A DNA stretch of 35,795 bases from Oscillospiraceae bacterium (GCA_015066575.1 SVOD01000005.1:1-35795); one strand, 5' to 3'. Shown: positions 5,520 to 15,002, numbered from the stretch's first letter. Made by a program: numbers and translations. The notes: generated by a model from the letters alone, not told the origin.

Positions 5520-6581
5520 TTAGTTTATTTTGGTAATCCAGCCGAACTTGTCTTCCTTTTTGCCCCACTGGATGCCGGTCAATTCATCATAGAGCCACTG
5601 TGTCAGCTCGCCGATTTTGCCGTCGTTAATGCTGTATTTGACACCGTCATAGGCAATTTCGCCAATCGGGGAAACCACAGCAGCGGTACCGCAGCCCCAC
5701 GCTTCTTCGAGGCTGCCGTCTTTCATCGCGGCAACGAGTTCGTCTACACTCAGTCTTCTCTCTTCTACCGGAATGCCGGCATCTTTAAGAATTTCAATAA
5801 TGCTCTTTCTGGTAATACCGGGCAGAATGGAACCGACCAAGGCGGGCGTGACCACCGTGCCGTTGATTTTAAACATCACATTCATGGCGCCGACTTCTTC
5901 GATGTACTTTCTCTCCACACCGTCAAGCCACAGCACCTGGGAGTAGCCCTGCTGCTCGGCTCTTTCGCCTGCGCGGGTAGAAGCGCCGTAGTTACCGCCG
6001 CACTTGGCTTCGCCTGTGCCGCCGATGACGCAGCGCACATCTTCCTGCTCAATCATAATCTTAACCGGGTTAATGCCTTCGCTGTAGTAGGAAGCCACCG
6101 GAGAAGCGATGATGCAGAAGGTCGCTTCTTTAGAAGCGTGCACGCCGAGCTTCGGGTCAACACCGAACATAAACGGTCTTAAATATAAGCTGGTGCCAAA
6201 GCCGGCGGGAACCCAATCTTTTTCCACTTCCACAAATTTTAAGAGTGCTTCGAGCACGAAGTCTTTATCGAAAAGCGGGAGCGCCATTCTCACTGCCGAG
6301 TTATACATTCTCTGCACATTTTGTTCCGGGCGGAAGAGCTGCACCTGCCCTTCGGCGGTTCTGTAAGCTTTTAAGCCCTCGAAAATTTCGCCGCCGTAGT
6401 GGAGCACCAATGCCGCAGGATGAATGCTGAAGTTTTCAAACGGTACAATGCGGGCATCGTGCCACGCGCCGTCATAATAATCCATTAAAAACATGTGGTC
6501 CGTGAAGACAGACCCGAATGCCACACCGTCAAGATTTCCCAATTTGCCGGGATGTGCGGTTTTTTGAATTTTAATTTCCAT
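5520..6581 (-). CDS. ilvE: Branched-chain amino acid aminotransferase
   Basis: A PLP-dependent fold-type IV aminotransferase interconverting leucine, isoleucine and valine with their 2-oxo acids, with glutamate as amino donor. The 353-aa length fits the class II BCAT type (shared with eukaryotes) rather than the ~300-aa E. coli type. The Schiff-base lysine is K193 in [14 protein letters not shown]. Other signatures are [14 protein letters not shown] near residue 61 and [10 protein letters not shown] near 228. The ATG is preceded by AAAGGGGG. The promoter TTTACA-17-TATAAT lies about 40 nt upstream, and rubredoxin follows in the same operon. Confidence 0.95.
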   Translation of the reverse strand: MEIKIQKTAHPGKLGNLDGVAFGSVFTDHMFLMDYYDGAWHDARIVPFENFSIHPAALVLHYGGEIFEGLKAYRTAEGQVQLFRPEQNVQRMYNSAVRMALPLFDKDFVLEALLKFVEVEKDWVPAGFGTSLYLRPFMFGVDPKLGVHASKEATFCIIASPVASYYSEGINPVKIMIEQEDVRCVIGGTGEAKCGGNYGASTRAGERAEQQGYSQVLWLDGVERKYIEEVGAMNVMFKINGTVVTPALVGSILPGITRKSIIEILKDAGIPVEERRLSVDELVAAMKDGSLEEAWGCGTAAVVSPIGEIAYDGVKYSINDGKIGELTQWLYDELTGIQWGKKEDKFGWITKIN

Positions 6582-6622
6582 TTAGGAAGCCCCCTTTAAT
6601 AGAGAAAATAATTACAGAAAAC

Positions 6623-6651
6623 ATTATAAACCTTGGATTTGTATTTGTAAA
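6623..6651 (-). promoter_or_regulatory. ilvE promoter
   Basis: On the minus strand TTTACA and TATAAT are separated by 17 nt, giving a leader of about 35 nt that contains the RBS. Confidence 0.8.
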
Positions 6652-6657
6652 GAAGAA

Positions 6658-6681
6658 GTTTGCGCAGCACGCTGCGCAAAC
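6658..6681 (-). terminator. Terminator of the alpha-galactosidase gene
   Basis: GTTTGCGCAGC-GT-GCTGCGCAAAC is an 11-bp perfect stem just past the stop codon, followed by TTCTTCTTT on the minus strand. Confidence 0.75.
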
Positions 6682-6684
6682 TAT

Positions 6685-8343
6685 TTAATATATTTCTCCG
6701 CTCCACACATTAAATTTCATGCGGTTGTCTTCACCGCTTTCCGTGTAGTCAATGGTCAGCACACCATCGGTTTCTTCTATCGTGTTGATGTGTATATCCT
6801 CTTGCGCTAAAATACTTTGGAAAGTTGCCAGCTGCTCGCTGTCATATTCCGCCACATTGTCACTCATAAAGAGTACATCGCCGAAGAGTTTGATAAACTT
6901 GGAAAGCATTTGCTGCTGCTGCGGTGTAAAATCGATATTGGTGTGGCGCAGCAAAAAGACATCGGGGTCACACAGGAATCCTCTGCCGCACAGTCCCCTT
7001 CTGTAAACCGCATTAAAAATGGCATTGGGCGTGGAGCAATCCTCTCGGTGCATGTGCCTGCGCGTGAAGTTATGCGGCCAACCCAGGCACATATCGGCAC
7101 CCACGCGCATATAATCGACCTTGCCGAAGCAGGGCATTTGCTGAGCACCGCAGGCAATCATCTTTTTATCGCCCACACATTCGCGCAGCAGGTCGATACT
7201 GTCAAAGGCGATTTCGCCGCGGGTTTTGCCGTGCATGGGCACTACCGCTGCCGCATAGAGAAAGTCAAGCTTAACCAAATCAAAGCCCCACTCGTTGAGA
7301 ACCGTATCAAACACCTGTTTGATATAGGCTCTGGCGCCTTCGTTGTAGATGTCGAGTGCGTAAAATCCCATCCAATTATGGCCGACCATAATCGGTTTGC
7401 CGTTTTTGCCCTTGACCAGCCAATCCGGGTGCTCTTTGGCAAGGCGCGAGGTCCTTTGCGCGCCGAAGGGAGCCAGCCATAAGCCTGCCTGCAAGCCTTT
7501 GTCGTGAATGGCGTCTGCAATCGGCTTTAAGCCGTGCGGAAATTTCTTTTCATCGATGGAAAACCAATCGCCCACAGCAGTTTGAAAGCCATCGTCAATC
7601 TGGAAGGTGTTGACATAGTCGTGGTAGTTTTCAAGCGCACACAACGCGTTCAAGTCGCGCAGAATAATATCTTCGCTGATGTCGGCGTAGTAGTTGTACC
7701 AAGAGGTGTAGCCCTTGACCTTTTCGCCCTTTGGTGTCGGCGGGGTAACGCCCAGCGCCGCAAAGTAGCTGTCGAACACCTCATCATAAGAGCCTCTTTT
7801 AAAGAACAGGTTAAGAAGTTCGTATTTTTTATCAATCACAATGCCTTCGAGCTCTTTGGAGAAGCGCAGCTCGTTTTTGTTCATATCGGCAGTGATGATG
7901 GTATAGCCCGTACGGTCGTTGAGCGAACCCATAAAGTAAAAGTCGCTCGCGCCACGCACATAGGCAAGCGAATGCGCGTGGAACACGCCCGCCCTTCTTT
8001 CGGATTTTACAAAGCTGTAGTCGCCAATGTATTTCATACCGAAATGCAGCCCGAAGGGGCTTTTGCCGATGGCACCGACACCGGGCATGGTTTCATGTTT
8101 GGAAAATTCCCTGGTATCGGTCCAGGATTGAAACCCGTTTGCCCAAAAGCGGTCGCTGTCCGCAAATTCGTAGCGGCAGCGCAGAAAGAATTCGCGCACG
8201 GTAATCGGCACATCCGGCAACAGGTGGATGACCAGGTTGTTGCCGTTGTTCTCTTCTATTTCAAACTCAAAATCCTCGTTGGAATTGGTGGCGATTTTTT
8301 CTTCATCGCCCACGCAGTAGCGCATAAAAAGATTGAATTTCAT
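6685..8343 (-). CDS. Alpha-galactosidase-like glycoside hydrolase (GH36 / clan GH-D)
   Basis: A 552-aa retaining glycosidase of the melibiase superfamily, expected to release alpha-linked galactose from oligosaccharides. No signal peptide is seen, so it should act on imported sugars. An N-terminal beta-sandwich domain precedes the (beta/alpha)8 barrel, which begins near GYTSWYNYYADIS (about residue 211). FQIDDGFQTAVGDW is typical of GH36. The nucleophile is probably D360 in LVKLDFLYAA and the acid/base D417 in RVGADMCLGW. GH36 enzymes are often ~700 aa; this is a shorter form. The start is ATG 8343 with GGAGG upstream; the track start four codons earlier lacks an RBS. Exact substrate is unproved. 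It is transcribed alone. Confidence 0.85.
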   Translation of the reverse strand: MKFNLFMRYCVGDEEKIATNSNEDFEFEIEENNGNNLVIHLLPDVPITVREFFLRCRYEFADSDRFWANGFQSWTDTREFSKHETMPGVGAIGKSPFGLHFGMKYIGDYSFVKSERRAGVFHAHSLAYVRGASDFYFMGSLNDRTGYTIITADMNKNELRFSKELEGIVIDKKYELLNLFFKRGSYDEVFDSYFAALGVTPPTPKGEKVKGYTSWYNYYADISEDIILRDLNALCALENYHDYVNTFQIDDGFQTAVGDWFSIDEKKFPHGLKPIADAIHDKGLQAGLWLAPFGAQRTSRLAKEHPDWLVKGKNGKPIMVGHNWMGFYALDIYNEGARAYIKQVFDTVLNEWGFDLVKLDFLYAAAVVPMHGKTRGEIAFDSIDLLRECVGDKKMIACGAQQMPCFGKVDYMRVGADMCLGWPHNFTRRHMHREDCSTPNAIFNAVYRRGLCGRGFLCDPDVFLLRHTNIDFTPQQQQMLSKFIKLFGDVLFMSDNVAEYDSEQLATFQSILAQEDIHINTIEETDGVLTIDYTESGEDNRMKFNVWSGEIY

Positions 8344-8396
8344 AAGTGCCTCCAAGGGTGGTGAAAATACAGAGCCTTAATAATTAACTTTGTTTA

Positions 8397-8425
8397 ATAT
8401 TAGCATACCACTATTACTTAGTCAA
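8397..8425 (-). promoter_or_regulatory. Promoter of the alpha-galactosidase gene
   Basis: On the minus strand TTGACT, 17 nt, TAATAT, about 54 nt before the ATG. Confidence 0.7.
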
Positions 8426-8513
8426 CATAAAAAATGTGAAAAATGCAAGTTTGATTTTTTGCACATTTTCACACCGTTTCATGCGCAAAATGTAGCACTT
8501 TTTACCGAAAAAA

Positions 8514-8552
8514 TGCAAAAAAATCCCACAGGTGCTTTCTGCGGGATTAAAA
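8514..8552. terminator. Terminator of the dCMP deaminase gene
   Basis: AATCCCACAG and CTGCGGGATT form a 10-bp stem with one mismatch. T runs follow on the minus strand, and A/T runs flank both sides. Confidence 0.8.
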
Positions 8553-8560
8553 AACGGAAA

Positions 8561-9046
8561 TCAGTGAAATTCCAATTCGATTTTATCGACCTTGCCGCTG
8601 TAAGGCAGATAGGTAACACCGGCGGAGTCGAGCATACGCTTGGAGGCCTTTGTGCCGTCGCTGTCGGCGTATTTGTCGGAAAGATAAATAATTTTTTTGA
8701 TGCCGCTTTGGATAATCGCCTTGGCGCACTCGTTGCAGGGAAAGAGGGTGACATACGCCGTGCAGCCTTCTAAAGAGCCGGCGCGGTTATTTAAAATGGC
8801 ATTGAGCTCCGCGTGGCAGACATAGGCATATTTGGTGTCGAGCACGCCGCCGTCGCGCGCCCAGGGGTATTCATCGTCATCGCAGCCGGCAGGCATGCCG
8901 TTATAGCCCATGCTCATAATGCGTTTGTCGGCATTCACAATGCAGCAGCCTACCTGTGTGCTGGGGTCTTTGGAGCGCTTGGCGCTCATCAAAGCAATAC
9001 CCATGAAATATTCATCCCACGAGATATAATCGTTTCTTTTTGACAT
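8561..9046 (-). CDS. Deoxycytidylate (dCMP) deaminase family protein
   Basis: Zinc-dependent deamination of dCMP to dUMP, feeding thymidylate synthesis. The 161-aa protein has the cytidine/deoxycytidylate deaminase motif: CHAELNAI with H78 and catalytic E80, then FPCNECAK with C104 and C107. The N-terminal SKRNDYISWDEYFMGIA is typical of dCMP deaminases and of ComEB-type proteins of Gram-positives. Extra cysteines and His around residues 34-35 and 55 may hold a second zinc, as in some family members. The ATG follows AGGAG. The gene is monocistronic and diverges from secA. Confidence 0.92.
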   Translation of the reverse strand: MSKRNDYISWDEYFMGIALMSAKRSKDPSTQVGCCIVNADKRIMSMGYNGMPAGCDDDEYPWARDGGVLDTKYAYVCHAELNAILNNRAGSLEGCTAYVTLFPCNECAKAIIQSGIKKIIYLSDKYADSDGTKASKRMLDSAGVTYLPYSGKVDKIELEFH

Positions 9047-9117
9047 AATTCCTGCTCCTAAAGAACTAATATGGTATAACCTTATTTAAACATATTATGA
9101 ATTATTTTTCAATAGTG

Positions 9118-9146
9118 TTGTTATTTTCTGCCGCTTATGGTATACT
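9118..9146 (+). promoter_or_regulatory. secA promoter
   Basis: TTGTTA (9118-9123), 17 nt, TATACT (9141-9146). The RBS AAAGAGG lies 8-9 nt before the ATG at 9187. Confidence 0.75.
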
Positions 9147-9186
9147 GTCTTAAATATTGCAAAAAAATCTTTAAAGAGGTAATACA

Positions 9187-11958
9187 ATGGCTTTTTTAGA
9201 AAAAATATTCGGTAATTATTCCGAGAAGGAAGTTAAGAGAATTAAACCGATTTCCAATAAAGTAATGGCGCTTGAAGATAAGTATGCGGCGATGACCGAT
9301 ACCGAGCTCAAAGCGCAGACCCCCGCTTTAAAAGAGCGCTTGGCAGCGGGCGAAACGCTTGATGATATTTTGCCGGATGCCTTTGCGGTGTGCCGCGAAG
9401 CAGCATGGCGCGTGCTCGGCATGAAGCACTTTGAAGTGCAGGTCATCGGCGGCATCATTCTGCACCAGGGCAGAATTGCCGAAATGAAAACCGGTGAAGG
9501 TAAAACCCTTGTGGCAACGCTCCCCGCTTACCTCAACGGCTTAACCGGCAGGGGCGTGCATATTGTGACGGTCAACGATTACCTGGCGCGCCGTGACTCC
9601 GAGTGGATGGGTAAGCTCTACACCTGGCTCGGTTTAACGGTCGGCTTGATTATTCACGAAAAGGATGATGCCGAGAGGCGGCAGGCGTATGCGTGCGATA
9701 TTACCTACGGCACCAACAACGAAATGGGCTTTGACTATCTGCGCGACAACATGGTCGTGCACAAAGCCAACAAGGTGCAGCAAAAAGGGCATATTTACGG
9801 CATTGTCGACGAGGTCGACTCCATTTTGATAGACGAGGCAAGAACCCCCCTGATTATTTCGGGCAGGGGTGAGGATTCCAGCTCTCTTTACGAAGATGCC
9901 GACCGCTTTGCGAAGACCTTGCACAAAATCAAGGTCAAGGAAATGGCGGAAAAAGAAGATAACGACGATTTATACGAAGAAGCGGACTACATTGTTGATG
10001 AAAAGGCAAAAACCGCTACCCTTACCCGTCGCGGTGTCGCAAAGGCAGAGGCGCATTTCGGCATTGAAAACCTGATGGATTCCGACAACCTGACATTGGC
10101 GCACCACATTGACCAGGCAATTAAAGCCAACGGCGTGATGACGCGCGATATTGACTACGTGGTCAAGGACGGTGAGGTGCTCATTGTCGATGAATTCACC
10201 GGTCGTATTATGCTCGGCAGGCGCTATAATGAAGGCTTGCACCAGGCGATTGAAGCGAAGGAGGGCGTGGCCATTCGCAATGAGTCCAAAACCCTGGCGA
10301 CCATTACCTTCCAAAACTATTTCCGCCTGTATGAAAAGCTTTCCGGTATGACCGGTACGGCGCTGACAGAGAGCGAAGAATTCCAGGAAATTTACTCTTT
10401 GGACGCGATTGAAACCCCGACCAATAAGCCGGTGATTCGTCAGGACCATCCCGATGTGATTTACAGAACCGAACAGGCGAAGTTTAACGCGGTGGTCGAG
10501 CAGATTAAAGCCTGCCACGAAAAGGGACAACCGGTATTGGTGGGTACCATCAGCATCGAAAAGAGCGAACTCATATCCAAATACCTCAAAAAGGCAAAAA
10601 TTAAGCACGAAGTGCTCAACGCAAAGCAGCACGAGAGAGAAGCCGCAATTGTCGCGCAGGCAGGTAAATACGGTGCGGTCACCATCGCCACCAACATGGC
10701 GGGTCGCGGTACCGACATCATGCTGGGCGGTAACGCCGAATTCCTCGCTAAGAGCCAAATGACAAAAGAGGGCTTTGAGCCGGAAATGATTGCGGATGCG
10801 TTTTCTTACTTTGAAACCGACGATGAAGAAATCATCGCCGCCAGAAACCGTGCCAGAGAGCTTGAGGACAGCTATAAAGCAGAGATTAAAGAAGAAGCCG
10901 ACCGGGTGCGTGAGGCGGGCGGTTTATATATCCTCGGCACGGAGCGCCACGAGTCCAGGCGTATTGACAACCAGCTCAGAGGTCGTTCCGGCAGACAGGG
11001 CGACCCCGGTGAAAGCCGCTTCTTCCTTTCGCTGGAAGACGATTTGCTGCGTTTATTCGGCGGGCAGCGTATCGATAATATTATGGGTATGCTCAATGTC
11101 GAAGACGATATGCCCATCGAAAACAAAATGCTTTCCAAAACCATCGAAAACGCTCAACTCAAGGTCGAGGGCAGAAACTTCGCCATTCGTAAACAGGTCT
11201 TGCAGTATGACGATGTGATGAATAAGCAAAGAGAGATTATTTACGAGCAGCGTGACCAGGTGCTGGATGATAAGGATTTGAAAGACTCCATTATGGCGAT
11301 GCTCGATGAAAACATTGCCGAAACCGTCAAACTTTTCTGCAATGAATCCACGCCGGTCGAAGACTGGAATTTGCAGGGGCTCAAAGAAAAATATATCGGC
11401 TGGCTCACAAAGGACGAGGACTTTAAATATACTGATAGTGAAAAGAATTCCGTTAAGACGGAAGACATTATCGAAATGCTCACCGAAAGAGGGCATGAGC
11501 TCTATGAGCGCCGCGAGCAGGAATTCGGCAGTGAAACGATGCGCGAATTGGAGCGCGTAGTGCTGCTGCGTTGTGTCGATACGCACTGGATGGACCATAT
11601 CGATGCGATGGAAGAACTCAAGCGCGGCATCGGTTTGCGCGCAATGGCGCAGAGAGACCCGGTGGTGGAATTCCGCCTTGAAGGCTTTGATATGTTTGAT
11701 GAAATGACCGCGGCAATTCGCGAAGATACAGTCAAAATGATGCTTACGCTGCGTGTACACAAGGAAGCACCGGTGCAAAGAAAGCAGGTGGCAAAGCCCA
11801 CGACAGCGAGCAGCGGCGGGACAGACGGCAGCGAAAAAGCCAAACCGGTTAAAAAGAGCAAAAAGGTAGGACCCAATGACCCTTGCCCCTGCGGCAGCGG
11901 CAAAAAATACAAAAAATGCTGCATGCAAAAAGACAAAATGGCAAGTTTAAATCAGTAA
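9187..11958 (+). CDS. secA: Preprotein translocase ATPase SecA
   Basis: The ATPase motor that drives unfolded preproteins through SecYEG. Full length at 923 aa. The nucleotide-binding domain 1 carries [14 protein letters not shown] (Walker A, about residue 100) and [14 protein letters not shown] (Walker B). [16 protein letters not shown] and the [13 protein letters not shown] segment of the preprotein cross-linking region follow. The second helicase half has [14 protein letters not shown] and [12 protein letters not shown]. The C-terminus ends in the zinc-binding [13 protein letters not shown] after a Ser/Lys/Pro-rich linker; in other bacteria this tail binds SecB or ribosomes. The two giant exported proteins in this window, each with a signal peptide, would be substrates. 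It is monocistronic with its own terminator. Confidence 0.98.
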   Translation: MAFLEKIFGNYSEKEVKRIKPISNKVMALEDKYAAMTDTELKAQTPALKERLAAGETLDDILPDAFAVCREAAWRVLGMKHFEVQVIGGIILHQGRIAEMKTGEGKTLVATLPAYLNGLTGRGVHIVTVNDYLARRDSEWMGKLYTWLGLTVGLIIHEKDDAERRQAYACDITYGTNNEMGFDYLRDNMVVHKANKVQQKGHIYGIVDEVDSILIDEARTPLIISGRGEDSSSLYEDADRFAKTLHKIKVKEMAEKEDNDDLYEEADYIVDEKAKTATLTRRGVAKAEAHFGIENLMDSDNLTLAHHIDQAIKANGVMTRDIDYVVKDGEVLIVDEFTGRIMLGRRYNEGLHQAIEAKEGVAIRNESKTLATITFQNYFRLYEKLSGMTGTALTESEEFQEIYSLDAIETPTNKPVIRQDHPDVIYRTEQAKFNAVVEQIKACHEKGQPVLVGTISIEKSELISKYLKKAKIKHEVLNAKQHEREAAIVAQAGKYGAVTIATNMAGRGTDIMLGGNAEFLAKSQMTKEGFEPEMIADAFSYFETDDEEIIAARNRARELEDSYKAEIKEEADRVREAGGLYILGTERHESRRIDNQLRGRSGRQGDPGESRFFLSLEDDLLRLFGGQRIDNIMGMLNVEDDMPIENKMLSKTIENAQLKVEGRNFAIRKQVLQYDDVMNKQREIIYEQRDQVLDDKDLKDSIMAMLDENIAETVKLFCNESTPVEDWNLQGLKEKYIGWLTKDEDFKYTDSEKNSVKTEDIIEMLTERGHELYERREQEFGSETMRELERVVLLRCVDTHWMDHIDAMEELKRGIGLRAMAQRDPVVEFRLEGFDMFDEMTAAIREDTVKMMLTLRVHKEAPVQRKQVAKPTTASSGGTDGSEKAKPVKKSKKVGPNDPCPCGSGKKYKKCCMQKDKMASLNQ

Positions 11959-12015
11959 ATAATGTATTTCTATGAATAAAGATGTATGGTTTTAACCACT
12001 TTGTCGACACTCTGA

Positions 12016-12042
12016 GGAAGGCTTTCGTCATACGAAGCCTTC
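12016..12042 (+). terminator. Hairpin after secA
   Basis: GGAAGGCTT-T-CGT pairs with ACGAAGCCTTCC (one bulged T). Only a short T-rich tail follows (GGTTATTTGTT), so termination may be moderate. Confidence 0.6.
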
Positions 12043-12081
12043 CGGTTATTTGTTACAAAATATTACAGTTTGTGTAAAAAG

Positions 12082-12110
12082 TTTGATTATTTGTTAAAAT
12101 AGATTATAAT
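12082..12110 (+). promoter_or_regulatory. murA promoter
   Basis: TTTGAT (12082-12087), 17 nt, TATAAT (12105-12110), about 80 nt before the GTG start. The leader contains a weak ACAGC...GCTGT hairpin. Confidence 0.65.
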
Positions 12111-12190
12111 ATTATTTTGTAACAGCATTGTATGATTGCGCTGTTTTTGGCGAATCATAGTAACAGATATTTGTTTGAGGAGATTGCTCG

Positions 12191-13483
12191 GTGGATAAAT
12201 TAGTCATTCATGGCGGCAATAAATTATACGGCAGTGTCACAATCGGCGGCGCAAAAAACGCTGTTGTGGCGCTATTGCCTGCTACTCTGCTTGCAAGAGA
12301 TGTAGTGGTGCTTGAAAATGTTCCCGCTATTCGTGATGTGCGCATTATGCTCGGTATTATGGGGCAGCTTGGCGCACAAATCAAAATGCTTGATAAAACA
12401 ACTTACCAAATAGATACCAGACACATTGAGTACCAGGTTGTGCCCAACGATGTGGCGAAGAGACTGCGTGCTTCCTACTACCTGATCGGTGCCATGCTCG
12501 GCACCTTCGGCAAGGCGGAAGTGTCGTTGCCCGGCGGCTGCGATTTCGGCGTCCGACCGATTAATCTGCATTTAAAGGGCTTTAAGAGCCTGGGCGCGGA
12601 TGTCGATGTGGCAAACGGTATGGTCAACGCGACTACCGAAGGCGGTTTGACCGGTTCATCTATTTATATGGATGAAGTCAGTGTGGGCGCAACGATTAAT
12701 GTGATGCTTGCCGCCGTCAAGGCGCACGGCTTAACCATTATCGAAAACGCGGCGAGGGAGCCGCACATCGTTGACCTTGCCAACTTCTTAAACCGCATGG
12801 GTGCCAATGTGCGTGGCGCCGGCACGGATGTGATTAAAATTAAGGGCGTGGAAGAGCTTCACGGCTGTCAATACTCTGTCATTCCCGACCAAATTGAGGC
12901 GGGTACCTATATGGCTGCCGTGGCGGCAGCGGGCGGCGATGTGACAATTAAAAATGTCACACCGAAGCACTTGGAAAGTATTATTGCCAAGCTTGCCGAG
13001 TGCGGCGTTGATATTGAAGAGGGCGATGATGAAGTGCGCGTCAGGCGCTTCGGTGAGCTCAACCACTGCAATGTGAAGACCATGCCGCACCCCGGTTTCC
13101 CGACCGATATGCAACCGCAGATTGTGGCGCTGTTGTCGCTGGCAAGCGGCACGAGCATTGTTAATGAAAGCGTGTGGGAAAGCCGCTTCCGCTATGTTAA
13201 TCAGTTGACAAAGTTAGGTGCAAAAATCAATGTGGAAGGCTCGAAAATGGCAGTCATTCAAGGCGTGGAAAAACTCCGTGGCGCCTGTGTGAATGCTACC
13301 GATTTGCGCGCGGGTGCTGCGATGATTATCGCGGGGCTTGCCGCCGAGGGCGAAACCGAGATTGAAGACATTTACCACATTGAGCGCGGCTACGAAGATG
13401 TGGTTGAAAAATTCCGCGCCATCGGTGCCGATATGCAAAAGCGCTATTATCCCGATGAAGATGATTTGGAATTACACGCTTAA
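12191..13483 (+). CDS. murA: UDP-N-acetylglucosamine 1-carboxyvinyltransferase
   Basis: First committed step of peptidoglycan synthesis: transfer of enolpyruvate from PEP to UDP-GlcNAc in the cytosol. 430 aa, the normal length. The N-terminus shows GGNKLYGSVTIGGAKNA with the substrate-binding Lys and Asn. The catalytic cysteine C117 is in SLPGGCDFGVRP, so the enzyme should be fosfomycin-sensitive in principle. PGFPTDMQPQ and ESRFRYVNQL are further family motifs. The start codon is GTG, preceded by GAGGAGA. Many Firmicutes carry two paralogues (murA/murZ); I cannot tell which this is. Confidence 0.96.
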   Translation: MDKLVIHGGNKLYGSVTIGGAKNAVVALLPATLLARDVVVLENVPAIRDVRIMLGIMGQLGAQIKMLDKTTYQIDTRHIEYQVVPNDVAKRLRASYYLIGAMLGTFGKAEVSLPGGCDFGVRPINLHLKGFKSLGADVDVANGMVNATTEGGLTGSSIYMDEVSVGATINVMLAAVKAHGLTIIENAAREPHIVDLANFLNRMGANVRGAGTDVIKIKGVEELHGCQYSVIPDQIEAGTYMAAVAAAGGDVTIKNVTPKHLESIIAKLAECGVDIEEGDDEVRVRRFGELNHCNVKTMPHPGFPTDMQPQIVALLSLASGTSIVNESVWESRFRYVNQLTKLGAKINVEGSKMAVIQGVEKLRGACVNATDLRAGAAMIIAGLAAEGETEIEDIYHIERGYEDVVEKFRAIGADMQKRYYPDEDDLELHA

Positions 13484-13501
13484 AGGTATATAAAAAAGAA
13501 T

Positions 13502-13532
13502 GAGCAAGGGCGAAAAATCCCCTGCTCTTTTT
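13502..13532 (+). terminator. Terminator of murA
   Basis: GAGCAAGGG and CCCCTGCTC pair around an 8-nt loop with one mismatch, followed by TTTTT. Confidence 0.8.
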
Positions 13533-13617
13533 ACTGCCAAAACATATTGACAGATACTGATTTAACAGTCGGTATATAGCGAAAAATAAAGAAAAAATGC
13601 AAATTTTGATACGAAAT

Positions 13618-13641
13618 ATATATTGATAATCATCAATATAT
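13618..13641 (+). promoter_or_regulatory. Inverted repeat just upstream of walJ, possible operator
   Basis: ATATATTGAT (13618-13627) and ATCAATATAT (13632-13641) form a perfect 10-bp inverted repeat with a 4-nt spacer. It ends just before the RBS (GTGAGGG) of the gene starting at 13653. It could be a repressor site or an mRNA hairpin beside the RBS. A TTGACA at about 13548 may be the -35 box. Confidence 0.4.
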
Positions 13642-13652
13642 TGTGAGGGCTT

Positions 13653-14441
13653 ATGGCACAGTTTTTATCGCTGTTTTCCGGTTCTTCCGGCAACAGCACC
13701 TATGTCGGTAACGGCAAGAGAGGCATCCTGATTGATGCGGGCAGAACCGCCAAACAAATCGCACAGGCGCTTGAGGGCAGGGAGATTGACCCTGCCGGTA
13801 TCGGCGCACTGCTGATTACCCACGAGCATGTTGACCATGCCGCCGGGGTGCGGGTTTTTGCCTCCAAATACAATGTGCCCGTCTATGCCACGGCGGGAAC
13901 TATCAAGGGTATGCGCAAAAAAGGCTTTATCGATGAAAAAACACCGGTCAAGGAGATGCCGGCGGAGCTTTACATAGAGGATATGTGCATCAGGGCATTT
14001 CCGACCTCTCATGACACACTTGAGCCTTGCGGCTTTCGCGTTTTAACCGCGGATGAGCGCAGCTTTTGCATTTGCACCGATACGGGCATATTGACCGAAG
14101 AGAGCAAAGCAGCTATGCAGGGTGCAGACTTGGTGGTGCTCGAAAGTAACCACGAACTGAATATGCTCTTAAACGGCCCTTACCCGTACCCGCTGAAAAT
14201 GCGCGTTTCCGGTGCCAAAGGGCACTTGAGCAACGATGATTGTGCCCGCCAGGCGGTCAAACTTATCGAAAGCGGCACGGCACACCTGTTTTTGGGGCAC
14301 ATCAGCCGCGAAAACAATACCCCCGATATTGCCTTTGCCGCGACGCAGTCGGCATTGCAGATAGCCGGTATGAAAGAGGAATTTGACTATACACTGGCAG
14401 TTTTGCCGCCGGAGAACACCAAAAAGGCGGTGATTTTTTAG
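13653..14441 (+). CDS. walJ: MBL-fold metallo-hydrolase, WalJ/YycJ type
   Basis: A 262-aa metallo-beta-lactamase-fold enzyme. The metal-binding motif is THEHVDHAAG (H57, H59, D61, H62). The start FLSLFSGSSGNSTYVG is characteristic of YycJ/WalJ, a nuclease-like MBL protein linked to DNA damage handling and cell-wall control in Bacilli. Further metal ligands are expected at SHD (PTSHDTLEPCG) and GHIS near the C-terminus. The stop TAG shares its G with the GTG of rlmH, so the two are translationally coupled. This neighbour pair is common in Firmicutes. The natural substrate is not settled for the family. Confidence 0.9.
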   Translation: MAQFLSLFSGSSGNSTYVGNGKRGILIDAGRTAKQIAQALEGREIDPAGIGALLITHEHVDHAAGVRVFASKYNVPVYATAGTIKGMRKKGFIDEKTPVKEMPAELYIEDMCIRAFPTSHDTLEPCGFRVLTADERSFCICTDTGILTEESKAAMQGADLVVLESNHELNMLLNGPYPYPLKMRVSGAKGHLSNDDCARQAVKLIESGTAHLFLGHISRENNTPDIAFAATQSALQIAGMKEEFDYTLAVLPPENTKKAVIF

Positions 14442-14923
14442 TGCAGCGCGTTAAAATTATTTGTGTGGGCAAACTCAAAGAGCGCTATTGGAGCGCCGCT
14501 GTTGAGGAGTACCTCAAGCGCTTGAACGCCTTTTGCAAGGCGGAAATCAAGGAGATAGCGGAGGTGCGGTTGCCCGACAACCCTTCCCCGGCGCAAATAG
14601 AAGAAGGCTTGCAAAAAGAAGGGCAAAAAATCCTTGCTGAAATTCCGGCAGGCGCTTACACCTACTGCCTGCAGGTTGAGGGAAAGCAGTGCAGCAGCGA
14701 GGCGCTTGCCCGGCAAATAGCAGAGCTCGCCGTGGCAGGTAAAAGCACGGTGGTATTTATCATCGGCTCCTCTTTCGGTTTAGCTCGCAGTGTCAAACAG
14801 CGTGGCGACTGCGCGCTCTCGTTTTCCAAAATGACATTTCCGCACCAGCTGGCGCGGGTGATGCTTTTAGAGCAAATTTACCGCGCGTTTAGCATAGAAG
14901 CCGGCACAAAATATCACAAATAA
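14441..14923 (+). CDS. rlmH: 23S rRNA (pseudouridine1915-N3)-methyltransferase
   Basis: A SPOUT methyltransferase that methylates pseudouridine 1915 in helix 69 of 23S rRNA on the assembled ribosome. The 160-aa length is normal. VVFIIGSSFGLA is the SAM-binding loop of the trefoil knot (usually IGGADG or IGGSLG; the Gly-Ser-Ser variant here is slightly unusual). FPHQLARVMLLEQIYRAFSI and the C-terminal YHK are classic RlmH signatures. The GTG start overlaps the walJ stop by one base. The stop (CAC AAA TAA) lies within palindromic copy B. Confidence 0.95.
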   Translation: MQRVKIICVGKLKERYWSAAVEEYLKRLNAFCKAEIKEIAEVRLPDNPSPAQIEEGLQKEGQKILAEIPAGAYTYCLQVEGKQCSSEALARQIAELAVAGKSTVVFIIGSSFGLARSVKQRGDCALSFSKMTFPHQLARVMLLEQIYRAFSIEAGTKYHK

Positions 14924-14960
14924 GGTTTGTCGAGCGAACAGCTCGACAAACCTTATTTGT
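14916..14960. repeat. Palindromic element, copy B
   Basis: ACAAATAAGGTTTGTCGAGC (14916-14935) and GCTCGACAAACCTTATTTGT (14941-14960) are perfect 20-bp inverted repeats around GAACA. The left arm contains the rlmH stop codon. Confidence 0.92.
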
Positions 14961-14995
14961 CAGTTTTCAGTTTTCAGGGTTCAGTTTTCAGTTTC
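14961..14995. repeat. 7-bp tandem repeat, CAGTTTT type
   Basis: Five adjacent 7-mers: CAGTTTT, CAGTTTT, CAGGGTT, CAGTTTT, CAGTTTC. Confidence 0.9.
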
Positions 14996-15002
14996 ACCCA
15001 CC

